Assembly: GCA_029880855.1 (NCBI GenBank)
Contig: JAOUNS010000008.1
Coordinates: forward strand, 62,001 to 126,000
Direction: 5' to 3'
DNA from: Gammaproteobacteria bacterium
GTDB taxonomy: Bacteria; Pseudomonadota; Gammaproteobacteria; UBA6429; Thiohalophilaceae
Length of the DNA: 64,000 nucleotides
The translations under genes were made by a program, and so were the position numbers. The notes beneath the pieces were generated by a model, which did no database searches, was not told where the DNA came from, and saw only the letters and a list, made by a program, of their open reading frames with translations. Shown one piece after another: positions 26,659 through 36,215 of the stretch (position 1 is the first letter of the stretch; every line of letters starts with the position of its first letter).

Positions 26659-28056
26659 TCACGCCATCTTTGGTTCGGCCGGGTTCTTTGTGCCTTGTCC
26701 TCTGGATGTGATGCGTTGCAGGTTTGCCACGAAGTGATCCAGGTCGGTTTCGGTTTTGGTTTCGGTTGCACAGACCAGCAAGGTGTTACCCAGTTCGGGG
26801 TAGTCCTCATTGAGCGCAAAGCCGGCGACGATGCCTTCTGCCGCCAGGGCCTGTATGACATCGGCTGTCGGTAAATCCAGACCGATTGCGGCTTCATGGA
26901 AGACCGGGCGATTGAATATCGGTTTCAGTCCTGCCACCGCTTGCAGTTTTTTCAGTAACACCTGCGTGTTGGCGTGACTGCTCGCTGCTGTCCGTTCCAG
27001 ACCGGCCGGTCCGATCATTGCCATATGGATCGTGGCCGCGGTAACCAGCAGCCCCTGGTTGGTACAGATGTTCGAAGTGGCCTTGGAGCGACGGATATGT
27101 TGTTCGCGGGCCTGCAGTGTCAGGGCATAACCGGGCTTGCCATCCAGATCGGTGGTACGACCGATGATACGGCCCGGCATCTGGCGCACAAATTCTTCAC
27201 GGCAGCAGATAAAACCAAAATAGGGGCCACCGGAAGATAACGGCACCCCCAGCGGTTGGCCGTCACCACAGGTGATGTCGGCACCGGTTTCGCCCCATTC
27301 ACCCGGCGGTTTAAGCAGGGCCAGTGAGACCGGATTGGTCACTGCGATCACCATGCCGCCATGTTGATGCGCCCAGTCGGTCAATGCGTCCACTTCTTCC
27401 AGTACACCGAAGAAGTTGGGTTGCGGGATGACCAGCGCCACAAAGCTGTCCGGTTCACTCGGCAGGCTTGCAGGGTTAATGTGACCACCCTGCCTGTCGT
27501 AGTCCAGCTCTTCCAGCACGATACCCTGGTTTTTAACAATGGTGTGCGCCACTTTGCGATAGTGGGGATGTACGGTACGCGGGATGAGGATCTTTTTGCT
27601 CTTGGCCTTGCGATTGGAACGCACCGCCATCAGGATCGCTTCCGCCAGTGCGGTGGCGCCATCATATAAAGAGGCATTGGAGACATCCATACCGGTCAGG
27701 CTGGCCATCATGGTCTGGTATTCATACAGCAGTTGCAGCGTACCCTGACTGGCCTCGGCCTGATAGGGTGTATAGGCGGAGTAGAATTCACCACGGGTGG
27801 CGATCTCCCACACGGCCGCCGGGATGTGGTGTTCATAGGCGCCGGCGCCGGCAAAACAAAGTGTACGCTGGTCCTGCGCGGCACGCTCCGCCATGTCACG
27901 ACTGATGGCCATCTCCGATACACCGGGTGGCACTCGCTTTAACCCGGCGGAACGCAGTTCGGCGGGGATCTCATCGAATAACGCTTCTATGTCCTTGACG
28001 CCGATGGCGGCCAGCATTTCGCGTACATCTTCTTCTGTATGAGGGATAAAAGGCAT
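26659..28056 (-). CDS. gcvPA: Glycine dehydrogenase (decarboxylating) subunit 1
   Basis: The 465-residue partner of GcvPB. It begins [20 protein letters not shown] and contains [44 protein letters not shown] and [11 protein letters not shown], all typical of the N-terminal P-protein subunit. It shares the PLP fold but depends on GcvPB for the active-site lysine. It follows gcvH on the same strand by about 30 bases. Confidence 0.95.
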   Translation of the reverse strand: MPFIPHTEEDVREMLAAIGVKDIEALFDEIPAELRSAGLKRVPPGVSEMAISRDMAERAAQDQRTLCFAGAGAYEHHIPAAVWEIATRGEFYSAYTPYQAEASQGTLQLLYEYQTMMASLTGMDVSNASLYDGATALAEAILMAVRSNRKAKSKKILIPRTVHPHYRKVAHTIVKNQGIVLEELDYDRQGGHINPASLPSEPDSFVALVIPQPNFFGVLEEVDALTDWAHQHGGMVIAVTNPVSLALLKPPGEWGETGADITCGDGQPLGVPLSSGGPYFGFICCREEFVRQMPGRIIGRTTDLDGKPGYALTLQAREQHIRRSKATSNICTNQGLLVTAATIHMAMIGPAGLERTAASSHANTQVLLKKLQAVAGLKPIFNRPVFHEAAIGLDLPTADVIQALAAEGIVAGFALNEDYPELGNTLLVCATETKTETDLDHFVANLQRITSRGQGTKNPAEPKMA

Positions 28057-28086
28057 GGATAAACTCGCTATGTTAAAGGCAGCTGC

Positions 28087-28482
28087 TTAATGATCTTCCT
28101 CGGCGACCATTTCGCCATAGGCATCGGCATCCATCAGTTCCATGAAGGCATCGTCATCTTCCGGTTTGATGGTAAAAATCCAGCCGTCACCATAAGGATC
28201 GGCGTTAATGGTTTCCGGCGCATCGGCCAGGTCTTCATTGATGGCGGTCACTTCACCGGCAATCGGACAATAGACATCGGATGCGGCCTTAACCGATTCC
28301 ACCACGGCGCAATCATCGCCTTCACCAAAAGTAGTGCCCACTTCAGGCGGATCAACAAACACCAGATCACCCAGCAACTCCTGGGCGTGATCGGAAATGC
28401 CGATGGTCAGTGTGCCGTCATCATTCTTGCGCACCCACTCGTGGCTTTTGGTGTAACGTAATTCAGCAGGTATGTTGCTCAT
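28087..28482 (-). CDS. gcvH: Glycine cleavage system H protein
   Basis: The 131-residue lipoyl carrier of the glycine cleavage system. The lipoylated lysine is in [11 protein letters not shown] at about residue 64, within a compact beta fold beginning [12 protein letters not shown]. It shuttles the aminomethyl group between the P and T proteins. It lies between gcvT and gcvPA with short gaps; LipA, which makes its cofactor, is encoded first in the same set. Confidence 0.97.
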   Translation of the reverse strand: MSNIPAELRYTKSHEWVRKNDDGTLTIGISDHAQELLGDLVFVDPPEVGTTFGEGDDCAVVESVKAASDVYCPIAGEVTAINEDLADAPETINADPYGDGWIFTIKPEDDDAFMELMDADAYGEMVAEEDH

Positions 28483-28515
28483 AAGTATGTCCCCGTTAAT
28501 GTTGTATATTGGTTA

Positions 28516-29598
28516 TCAAACGCAGGCTTTGCCCTGGCGTACAAAAGGTGGTTTAACTATTTTGGCGGCCATTAACTTGCCGCGCATATCGACCTGACAA
28601 TGGTCACTTGCCTCACCCGGCACACGAGCAAAGGCAATCGCCTTGCCCAGGGTGGGCGAAAAACTGCCGCTGGTGATCTCGCCCTCACCCAGACCGTCGA
28701 TCACGACTTTTTGGTGATTGCGCAATACACCCTTGCCTTCCAACAACAGGCCGACCAGCTTTTTGTTTTGCCCGGCCGCTTTCTGTGCTTCCAGTGCCTT
28801 GCGTCCGATAAAGTCACGCTCGGCCGGTTCCCAACCGATGGTCCAGCCCAGCCCCGATTCCAGTGGTGAGGTGGATTCATCCATATCGGTACCATACAGG
28901 TTCATGCCCGCTTCCAGACGCAAGGTATCACGCGCGCCCAGACCACAGGGTTTAATCCCCGCGTGCAGGAATTTGTCCCAATAGCTTTTGGCTTCTGCTG
29001 CCGGGATCATAATTTCATAACCGTCTTCACCGGTATAGCCGGTACGCGCTACGGCCAGTTGACCTGTTTCGCGCATAAAAAAGATCCCGATCCCGTCCAG
29101 TGCCTTTGCCTCGGCGCCCAGCACCTGATGGACCTTGTCACGGGCATGGGGACCCTGTGCAGCGATCATGGCCAGATCATCACGCACGTTCACATTGACG
29201 TCAAAGGCGCCGGCCTGTTTGTTGATCCAGGCCAGATCTTTTTCACGAGTGGCTGCATTGACGACCATGCGAAACCAGCTGTCATGCATGTAGTAGACGA
29301 TGAGATCATCAATGACACCGCCTTGCTCATTCAACATGCAGGAATACAATGCCTTGCCGCTCTCTTTCAGACGATCCACATTGTTGGCCAGCAGCTTGCG
29401 CAGGAAGTCTTTAACCCGCTCACCGGTCAGGTCAACGATGGTCATGTGCGAGACATCAAACATACCGGCATCACGGCGCACCTGATGATGTTCCTCGATC
29501 TGCGAGCCATAGTTAATCGGCATATCCCAGCCGCCGAAATCCACCATCTTGCCGCCTTGCTCGATGTGTGCATCATAGAGTGGTGTGTGTAAACCCAT
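28516..29598 (-). CDS. gcvT: Glycine cleavage system aminomethyltransferase (T protein)
   Basis: GcvT takes the aminomethyl group from GcvH, releases ammonia and forms methylene-tetrahydrofolate. The 360 residues start [20 protein letters not shown], and include [29 protein letters not shown] and [14 protein letters not shown]. The one-carbon product feeds folate metabolism (thyA and folA are in this window). It begins 15 bases after the lipA stop. Confidence 0.97.
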   Translation of the reverse strand: MGLHTPLYDAHIEQGGKMVDFGGWDMPINYGSQIEEHHQVRRDAGMFDVSHMTIVDLTGERVKDFLRKLLANNVDRLKESGKALYSCMLNEQGGVIDDLIVYYMHDSWFRMVVNAATREKDLAWINKQAGAFDVNVNVRDDLAMIAAQGPHARDKVHQVLGAEAKALDGIGIFFMRETGQLAVARTGYTGEDGYEIMIPAAEAKSYWDKFLHAGIKPCGLGARDTLRLEAGMNLYGTDMDESTSPLESGLGWTIGWEPAERDFIGRKALEAQKAAGQNKKLVGLLLEGKGVLRNHQKVVIDGLGEGEITSGSFSPTLGKAIAFARVPGEASDHCQVDMRGKLMAAKIVKPPFVRQGKACV

Positions 29599-29613
29599 CG
29601 GGTATCTGCCTCA

Positions 29614-30540
29614 TTAAATGTGTAAAACGGATTGTTCTTCTTCCGCGTGATAGGAAGAACGGACCAGTGGGCCTGACTTGACCCAGCCAAAGCCCATGGC
29701 ACGGGCCTGTACGGCGTATTCATTGAATTCAGCCGGACTCAGGTAACGCTTGACCGGCAAGTGATATTTACTGGGGCGCAGGTATTGTCCGACGGCCAGA
29801 CGTTCAACCCCGGCCTCGCGCAGATCGCGAAATACCTGCAGGACATCCTGATAATGCTCATCCAGCCCCAGCATAATGGCTGATTTGGCTTCCACGCCGT
29901 CCAGTTGCGCCGCCATGCCTAACAGTTTCAGGGTACGCTGGTAATCGGAGCCCTTGCGCACGGTTTTATACAGGGCGGGAACCGTTTCCACATTGTGGCC
30001 CCAGACCATGCGTGTCTCACCCGGTGCATCACACAGGGCTTGATAGATAGTCTCAATCGCCTGTTCCTGACAACGATAATAATCGGAAGTAAGTAATTCG
30101 ATCCCCATGTCAGGCTTGCCCTGCCGCAGCCGGGTAATGGTATCGGCAAAGATCGACGCGCCGCCATCAGGCAGATCATCACGATTCACACAGGTCAGCA
30201 CCACATAATCCAGTCCCATGTTGAGTGCAGCTTCCGCGACGCGGCGCGGCTCATCCGCATCGAACCAGTCGGGCTTGCCGGTTTTCACGGCGCAAAAGCC
30301 ACAGGCGCGGGTGCAGGTTTCACCCAGTAACATGAAGGTGGCGGTGCCGCGACTCCAGCACTCCTGGCGATTGGGGCAACGGGCTTCAACACACACGGTG
30401 TTCAACTGTTGCCGCGCAACCGTCGTGGCGGTTTGGCCATACTGACTGCCAACGCTGAGCGGCTGACGGATCCACTCCGGCATACGCCCCACATTGGGCG
30501 TGCCGGAATGGTCGAAGACCGGAATAACCGTTTTGTTCAT
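29614..30540 (-). CDS. lipA: Lipoyl synthase
   Basis: LipA inserts sulfur at C6 and C8 of octanoyl-protein to make lipoyl cofactors. The 308-residue radical SAM enzyme has the auxiliary cluster cysteines in CVEARCPNRQEC near residue 50 and the SAM cluster in CTRACGFCAV near residue 76. VLTCVNRDDLPDGG, NVETVPALYKTVR and the C-terminal RSSYHAEE are also present. It is the first gene after the glycine riboswitch, so lipoylation is probably raised with glycine cleavage. No lipB is in the window. Confidence 0.93.
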   Translation of the reverse strand: MNKTVIPVFDHSGTPNVGRMPEWIRQPLSVGSQYGQTATTVARQQLNTVCVEARCPNRQECWSRGTATFMLLGETCTRACGFCAVKTGKPDWFDADEPRRVAEAALNMGLDYVVLTCVNRDDLPDGGASIFADTITRLRQGKPDMGIELLTSDYYRCQEQAIETIYQALCDAPGETRMVWGHNVETVPALYKTVRKGSDYQRTLKLLGMAAQLDGVEAKSAIMLGLDEHYQDVLQVFRDLREAGVERLAVGQYLRPSKYHLPVKRYLSPAEFNEYAVQARAMGFGWVKSGPLVRSSYHAEEEQSVLHI

Positions 30541-30653
30541 TAATTTACCCGTTGGTTGAACGCTGTAATCAGGCTGTCATTTCGCAGATAGTCAGGCAAA
30601 ACAGAGATAGACACCGGATTACCAGGCGCAATCGTTTTTACAGCCACACAAAC

Positions 30654-30692
30654 AAAAAAAGGGCGACGAAAGATCTACACCTTTCGTCGCCC
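30654..30692 (-). terminator. Riboswitch expression platform: intrinsic terminator
   Basis: GGGCGACGAAAG and CTTTCGTCGCCC (30661-30692) form a 12-bp stem, followed on the minus strand by seven T residues (30654-30660). It sits directly after the second glycine aptamer and about 110 bases before lipA, as expected for a transcription-attenuating riboswitch. Confidence 0.9.
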
Positions 30693-30846
30693 CTCTGTCC
30701 TGTAACCTGAGAGCTTTTGCCCCTTCGGTGTCCCCGTTTACGGATGGGATCTCTCCAGAGTCAACTTGCGATTTGCGGTCCTTTTGCCTGAGCGATTCCG
30801 GGCGGTTGCGCCTTCGGCGGTCGATGTGATGACTCTCTCCCGCAAA
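30692..30846 (-). promoter_or_regulatory. Tandem glycine riboswitch (two aptamers)
   Basis: Read on the minus strand, the leader shows the glycine aptamer pattern twice. The first (about 30846-30772) has a P1 of TTTGCGG/CCGCAAA and GGGAGAGAGTC, GACCGCCGAAGGCGC and CTCAGGCAAAAGGACC. The second (about 30761-30692) has CTCTGGAGAGATCCC, ACACCGAAGGGGCA and CTCTCAGGTTACAGGACAG. A terminator follows. Glycine is known to turn such switches on, here for lipA-gcvT-gcvH-gcvPA and likely tpx, gcvPB and dgkA. Confidence 0.95.
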
Positions 30847-30913
30847 CCCTGAGTTGAACCGGGATTTTACTTGCTCCACTGATCAAAACCAAGCAATTTA
30901 CCTGCTCAATTCA

Positions 30914-32512
30914 TTATCCGTGTTGCGCATGTCGGGTTGGCCGCATTAAAAACCACAGGATTGGCAAGGTTCCTATCACCAGCATCAAGGCAGCCGGTGC
31001 CGCCAGCTCCAGCATCTCTTCACTGGCTTCAATCCAGATCCGTACCGGCAAGGTGTCAAAACCGGTCGGTCTTAACAGCAAGGTGGCGGGTAACTCTTTC
31101 AGTGTGTCGATAAACACCAGTACCCAGGCACTGATCATACCGCCGCGCATCATGGGCAGGATCACCTGGCGGAGATTGCGCAACGGCCCTGCACCAAGAC
31201 TGCGTCCGGCCTGTTCGATGGATGGCGTCAGTTGTTGTGCCGCTGACTCCTGGGACTGTACCGCCAGGGGTAAAAAACGAATCACCATGGCCAGCACCAA
31301 CACCAGCAGCGTGCCATACAGATTGGGTAATACCGCCAGTACAAAACTGAGAATACCCAATGCGATCACCGGCCCCGGCAACACAAAACCGATACCGGCC
31401 ATGTGTACATAACTCTGACTCAGCATGTTGCGTTGTTTGGCGTGATAAAGCGCCACCGGCAAGGCCGCGACTACCGCGACACTGGCCGCCAGCAAACTGA
31501 CCAATAAGGAATTGCCCACATAACCCCAGAATGCCGCATTGATCAAATCACTGAGCCAGGCTTCCCAACTCCAGACCAGCATCCAGGCCAGCGGTAACAG
31601 GAAGGCAAACAGACTGATCAAGCCCAGCCACAGCCAGATCAACACCTGCTCCAGCGGTGTCGCCGGCTGCGGCTCGACCTTGCGCGATTGTGCATTGCTG
31701 TAAAAACGCTGCCGTTTGCGAAAGAAACGTTCCAGTACCAGAAAGGTCAGGCTGAAGCACACCAGGATAAAACTCAAACCGGCCGCCGCCTGGGAATCAA
31801 AACGGACATTCATTTGCAGATAGATGCTCAGGGTAAAGGTCTGGTAGCGCAACATGCTGACTGCACCAAAGTCAGACAGGACATGCAGAACCACCAGCGC
31901 CAGACCGGCGGCGATGGCCGGGCGCAGCAAGGGCAAACTCACTTGCCAAAAGACACGACGGGGTCCCGCGCCCTGAATGCGGGCCGCCTCTTCCAGATTT
32001 TGATGCGTATGCGACAGTGCATCACGCACCAGCAGAAAAACATAGGAAAAACCCGCCAGACTCAATACAAAACTGACCCCGACCAGATTGTATAACTCGG
32101 GAATGTCTGCCCCTGCTCCGAACAGATATTGCCAAAAGCGCCCCAACCAGCCGTTGCTGTCCAGCAGGCTGGTATAGATGTGAGCAAACACGTAGGTGGG
32201 AATGGTCAGTGGCAACACCAGCAACCAGATCGCCAGCCGGCGACCGATAAATTCCCGTTTGACAATCAACCATGCCGCCGAGACACCCAGGGCAAAACTG
32301 CCAACGGCCACCCATATTGCCAGTGACAACGTATTCCAGATCAGCCCCGGCAGACGACTGCTCCATAATCCCAACCAGCGTTCTGTGGAAAGCTGCCAGC
32401 TGTGACTGATCACAAACAGCAGCGGGATGGCCGCCACGGCCACCACCAACAGGCTTAGCAACCCCCGTGATGAAAGGTGAGATCGAAGCTGGTTGGCGAT
32501 GCTTGCCTGCAC
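30914..32512 (-). CDS. fbpB: Ferric-iron ABC transporter permease (FbpB type)
   Basis: The 532-residue inner-membrane protein has two homologous permease halves, each with about six membrane segments, and EAARIQGAGPRRVFWQVSLP and EQAGRSLGAGPLRNLRQVILP coupling loops for the ATPase. This two-half layout is typical of FbpB/ThiP-type transporters. It starts 18 bases after the substrate-binding protein gene. An ATPase gene is not adjacent, so it must lie elsewhere or be shared. Confidence 0.9.
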   Translation of the reverse strand: MQASIANQLRSHLSSRGLLSLLVVAVAAIPLLFVISHSWQLSTERWLGLWSSRLPGLIWNTLSLAIWVAVGSFALGVSAAWLIVKREFIGRRLAIWLLVLPLTIPTYVFAHIYTSLLDSNGWLGRFWQYLFGAGADIPELYNLVGVSFVLSLAGFSYVFLLVRDALSHTHQNLEEAARIQGAGPRRVFWQVSLPLLRPAIAAGLALVVLHVLSDFGAVSMLRYQTFTLSIYLQMNVRFDSQAAAGLSFILVCFSLTFLVLERFFRKRQRFYSNAQSRKVEPQPATPLEQVLIWLWLGLISLFAFLLPLAWMLVWSWEAWLSDLINAAFWGYVGNSLLVSLLAASVAVVAALPVALYHAKQRNMLSQSYVHMAGIGFVLPGPVIALGILSFVLAVLPNLYGTLLVLVLAMVIRFLPLAVQSQESAAQQLTPSIEQAGRSLGAGPLRNLRQVILPMMRGGMISAWVLVFIDTLKELPATLLLRPTGFDTLPVRIWIEASEEMLELAAPAALMLVIGTLPILWFLMRPTRHAQHG

Positions 32513-32530
32513 GTCAGCAAGATACCGGCA

Positions 32531-33529
32531 TCAGGGCATGCCGGCTTTTTCGATGAGATCAAGGGTCGCCCCCCGTTGCTTGCCCAGTTCAGCCATCGGA
32601 ACATCGGCCACTTTGAAACTGCCAACCGACGGGATGGTGCTGGATGCCGAGATTCCGGGGCGCACCGGGTATTCACGATTGGCTTCGGCGAACAGGGTTT
32701 GGCCCTCTCTGGAGGTCATAAATTCGAACAGTTTTTCAACGGCCTTGGCCTTTTTGCTGTGTTTGATGATCGCCGCACCGGCCACATTCCAGGCCACGCC
32801 CATGTCCGAACCAATCTGATCCGGCATAACCAGTTTAATGGGGGCGTCAGGATGTTTGTCCAGATGACGGTATATATAGTAGTGGTTGACCAGTCCGACG
32901 GCCTTCTTGCCATCGGCTACGGCTTTGACGATCTTGCCGTGCTTGTTGAACACGCTGTTGTCCACGTTATCTTTCATACCCTTCAGCCATTGCAGGGTTT
33001 TTTCCTTACCGGCAGAAACCATATAAACCGTCACCCCGGCAATATAGCTCTCGTTACTGCTGTGAGTGATGGCCAACTGTCCTTTGAGTTTGGGTGAAGC
33101 CAGATCAAACACGGAATCGACCTCACGCGCCAGCGGACTGTTAGTATTCACCACCAGCACCCGGGCACGGGCCGATAATCCCAACCAGCTGTTGTCTTTT
33201 GCCCGATAATTAGAGGGGATATTGCGGGCAATCTTGTTGGACACCGGCCGGAACAAACCCAATTCCGCCCCTTTTTGCAAATTTCCCGCATCATTACTAA
33301 TGAATACATCGGCTTTGGTCTGCCTCTGCTCCAGGTTCAGTTTGTTCAACAACGCGGTGGAACTGCCTGAGTGGAGGACGACCTTGATCCCGGTTTTGCG
33401 CGTAAATGCGTCAAAGACAGGTTTGACAAATTTGTCGCTGCGGCCCGAATAGACCAGAATTTCTTCTGCGCTGACAGTGTGACAGGCCAGGGTTAATAAG
33501 CCTGATAAAACTAGCAGTAATAAACGCAT
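32531..33529 (-). CDS. fbpA: Ferric-iron-binding periplasmic protein (FbpA/FutA type)
   Basis: The 332-residue product has a signal peptide (LLLLVLSGLLTLACHTVSA) and mature start EEILVYSGRSDKFVKPVFDAF. A Tyr pair in NHYYIYRHLDK is in the position of iron-liganding tyrosines. It should bind ferric iron in the periplasm and pass it to FbpB. A Fur box upstream of its start supports iron-repressed expression. Confidence 0.93.
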   Translation of the reverse strand: MRLLLLVLSGLLTLACHTVSAEEILVYSGRSDKFVKPVFDAFTRKTGIKVVLHSGSSTALLNKLNLEQRQTKADVFISNDAGNLQKGAELGLFRPVSNKIARNIPSNYRAKDNSWLGLSARARVLVVNTNSPLAREVDSVFDLASPKLKGQLAITHSSNESYIAGVTVYMVSAGKEKTLQWLKGMKDNVDNSVFNKHGKIVKAVADGKKAVGLVNHYYIYRHLDKHPDAPIKLVMPDQIGSDMGVAWNVAGAAIIKHSKKAKAVEKLFEFMTSREGQTLFAEANREYPVRPGISASSTIPSVGSFKVADVPMAELGKQRGATLDLIEKAGMP

Positions 33530-33573
33530 GGGGACCTCCGAACTTGCCCTATATATATAGGAGTAAAAACCAC

Positions 33574-33592
33574 CTTAATGATAATCATTCTC
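33574..33592 (-). promoter_or_regulatory. Fur box upstream of fbpAB
   Basis: The 19 bases at 33574-33592 match the Fur consensus GATAATGATAATCATTATC at 16 positions, with the central ATGATAATCAT intact. It lies about 45 bases before fbpA. It predicts repression when iron is plentiful. Confidence 0.85.
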
Positions 33593-33627
33593 ATCTATAT
33601 GCGCAAGAAATAGATAAAAACGTTCGT

Positions 33628-34860
33628 CTATTGGCGACTGCCTGACACCAGTTGCCCGATACTCAGTCCCTGCACCAGAATGGAAAACAGCACCACCGCA
33701 TAGGTAATAGCCAGAATTATTTCACGGTTATCTCCCAAAGGCAGTGACAAGGCCAGCGCCACCGAAATCCCGCCGCGTAATCCGGCCCAGGTCATGATTT
33801 GCACTACGTTGGGGCTGAAGCCCCGATAGCGGCGCATGAAAAGTACCGGCAGGCCGACACTGACAAAGCGGGCAAACAACACCAGCGGAATAATTGCCAG
33901 GGCCGCCAGAATATATTCATAGCGGATGGTCAGCACCAATACCTCAAGGCCGATTAACACAAACAGCACTGCATTAAGGATCTCGTCGACCAGTTCCCAA
34001 AACGTATCCAGATGTTCCCGGGTGGTATCGGACATACCCAAAATGCGCCCCTGATTACCGATACACAGACCGGCCACCACCATGGCAATCACACCGGAAG
34101 TATGCAGGAAACTGGCCAGCGCATAACCGCCCATGACCAGCGCCAGGGTCAGCAGGATCTCCACCTGATAGTTATCCACGCCGCGCAACAAATAATAGAC
34201 ACCCATCCCCAGAATAAAACCAAACAGTGCGCCGCCCACCGCTTCCTGGACAAACAATTTGCCGATGGCAATCGCACTTACATCCTGCCCGCCCGTTGCG
34301 ATACCCAGCAACACAAGGAACACCACCACGCCGACACCGTCATTGAACAGTGATTCTCCGGCAATCTTGGTCTCCAGACTTTTGGGGGCGGCACTCTTTT
34401 TCAGGATAGCCAGCACGGCGACCGGATCGGTGGGGGAAATCAATGCACCGAACAGCAGACAATAGATATAGGGCAACTTGAGATTGAGGGCCATCAACAC
34501 CACCCAACTGACACTGCCGACAATAAATGTAGAGATCAGAACTCCGACCGTGGCCAGAAAACCGATGATCCACTTCTGTTGTGACAGTTCATTCAAATTG
34601 ATGTGCAGGGCGCCGGCAAATAGCAAAAAGCTCAACATGCCATGCATAAGGGTGGTGTGGAAATCAATGTGATGCAGCCAGCCGGTCAGCTGCGGGGTGT
34701 TGATCCAGCCCAGTTTGCCGGTAATCAGCATGGCCAGCGACAGACACAGGGCAATTAACATGATGCCGATGGCGGTGGGTAAGCGGATAAAACGGTGATT
34801 CAGGTAGGCAAACAAGGCTGCCAAACTGACCAAAATTGCGGCTGAATTCAAAAGCGTCAT
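33628..34860 (-). CDS. Sodium/proton antiporter (CPA1, NhaP type)
   Basis: About 410 residues and roughly twelve membrane segments from the ATG at 34860; an alternative start eight codons upstream exists. The ion-binding region contains ALISPTDPVAVLAIL and then GESLFNDGVGVVVFLVLL, the CPA1 hallmarks, plus GLRGGISVALALSLP. It exchanges Na+ or K+ for H+ across the inner membrane. The gene is adjacent to, but not tightly linked with, the iron uptake genes. Confidence 0.92.
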   Translation of the reverse strand: MTLLNSAAILVSLAALFAYLNHRFIRLPTAIGIMLIALCLSLAMLITGKLGWINTPQLTGWLHHIDFHTTLMHGMLSFLLFAGALHINLNELSQQKWIIGFLATVGVLISTFIVGSVSWVVLMALNLKLPYIYCLLFGALISPTDPVAVLAILKKSAAPKSLETKIAGESLFNDGVGVVVFLVLLGIATGGQDVSAIAIGKLFVQEAVGGALFGFILGMGVYYLLRGVDNYQVEILLTLALVMGGYALASFLHTSGVIAMVVAGLCIGNQGRILGMSDTTREHLDTFWELVDEILNAVLFVLIGLEVLVLTIRYEYILAALAIIPLVLFARFVSVGLPVLFMRRYRGFSPNVVQIMTWAGLRGGISVALALSLPLGDNREIILAITYAVVLFSILVQGLSIGQLVSGSRQ

Positions 34861-34951
34861 GATACCGGTTTTTCTGTTTATCACTGCAGGGTCGCCTGCG
34901 ATAAGAGAAAAGATACTCGATCAACGGGGCAGACACCAGAAAAGCGGTAAC

Positions 34952-34972
34952 AAAAAAACCGGTTTTGCCGGT
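34952..34972 (-). terminator. Intrinsic terminator after the ubiI-like gene
   Basis: ACCGG and CCGGT flank a short loop at 34958-34972; on the minus strand a run of seven T residues follows. It lies about 10 bases past the stop of the ubiI-like gene. Confidence 0.75.
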
Positions 34973-34982
34973 CAAAGACCGT

Positions 34983-36215
34983 TTATCGGTTCAAGGGCAA
35001 GCCACGGGACAGACGCGGCAAACTCCCGTCCATACCCATCGCAGTGCGGACAATGTTGTTTTTCAGTGGTGTGATGCGATTGGTCAGGTTCATACCGACA
35101 TTGCGCAGCAGGCGGACAACCGGCACATCACTGCCAAATAACCGTTTCAAACTGTCCATGGTCACCAGCAGACTCATGCTGTCTGCCCTGCGCCAGCGTT
35201 CATAACGACGTAAAACCGACAGATCACCGGGATCACGCTTGTCCTGCAAGGCGTCATGCAGCACTTCCGCCAGGGTGGCCACATCGGATAAACCCAGATT
35301 CACACCTTGTCCGGCCAATGGATGCACGGTATGGGCCGCATCACCGATCAGGGCCAGTCGCGGCCGGACATACTCATTGGTGACAAAAAAGCGTAATGGA
35401 AAAGCAGCACGCGGCCCAATGGATTCAATCTTGCCCAGTTTGGAGGCAAAGGCCTGTTCCAGTTCAGTACGAAACACCGCTTCATCCAGCGTTCGCAGGC
35501 GTTCGGCTTGATCCGGCTGCGTTGACCAGACAATCGAACTGTAACCATCCTGCAAGGGTAAAAAGGCCAGCGGACCGGTTGGTAAAAAACGTTGCCATGC
35601 AGTTTCCTGATGAAACAGTTCTGTCTTCACCCAGGTCACCAGGGCGCTGTGATCATAATCCCAACCCCTGACACTGATACCGGCATGTTGTCTTATGGCT
35701 GATCGACTGCCGTCTGCAGCAATAATCAGCCTTGTATTAATCGTTTTGCCGTTTATAAGCGCGAGAGAAGCGTTTTCAGCCCCGTTTGTTATGGCTGCCA
35801 CTTGGCAGTTGCTTATAACCTCAATGTTCTGATACGCGCTTAGGCGTTCATATAATGCTGCTGTAATAACATTGTTCTCAATGATATGCCCAAGACAGGC
35901 TTCACCGATCTCTGCACTGTCAAAGTGGATCACACCATCACCGCTTGCATCCCAGACATGCATGTCACGAAACGGGCTGATCCGGCGTTGTGCAATACCG
36001 GGCCACACACCCATGGTTTCAAACAGACGCTGACTGGCGCGGGTAATCGCACTGACGCGCAATTCAAACCCTTCGGCAGGCAATGCATGGTCGATGTTAC
36101 CGGCTTCAAGCAAGACAACACGTATATCAAGTTCCGCCAGGGCACAGGCCATGCTTGCGCCAACCATCCCGCCACCGACGATCACGATGTCGGCATATTG
36201 TTCCTGTTGTGTCAT
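34983..36215 (-). CDS. UbiH/UbiF/VisC-family FAD hydroxylase (UbiI-like)
   Basis: The 410-residue flavin monooxygenase starts with VIVGGGMVGASMACALAELD. It carries the family DG motif AADGSRSAIRQHAG and GDAAHTVHPLAGQGVNLGLSD. In E. coli the gene order pepP-ubiH-ubiI is the same, so this is probably the ring C5 hydroxylase of ubiquinone synthesis, although UbiF- or UbiL-like roles cannot be excluded. It overlaps the preceding ubiH by 4 bases. Confidence 0.88.
   Translation of the reverse strand: MTQQEQYADIVIVGGGMVGASMACALAELDIRVVLLEAGNIDHALPAEGFELRVSAITRASQRLFETMGVWPGIAQRRISPFRDMHVWDASGDGVIHFDSAEIGEACLGHIIENNVITAALYERLSAYQNIEVISNCQVAAITNGAENASLALINGKTINTRLIIAADGSRSAIRQHAGISVRGWDYDHSALVTWVKTELFHQETAWQRFLPTGPLAFLPLQDGYSSIVWSTQPDQAERLRTLDEAVFRTELEQAFASKLGKIESIGPRAAFPLRFFVTNEYVRPRLALIGDAAHTVHPLAGQGVNLGLSDVATLAEVLHDALQDKRDPGDLSVLRRYERWRRADSMSLLVTMDSLKRLFGSDVPVVRLLRNVGMNLTNRITPLKNNIVRTAMGMDGSLPRLSRGLPLNR

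Noticed and set aside
30619-30879. 86-codon frame in the lipA leader
   Set aside because: The sequence is the glycine riboswitch and its terminator; the frame is chance.
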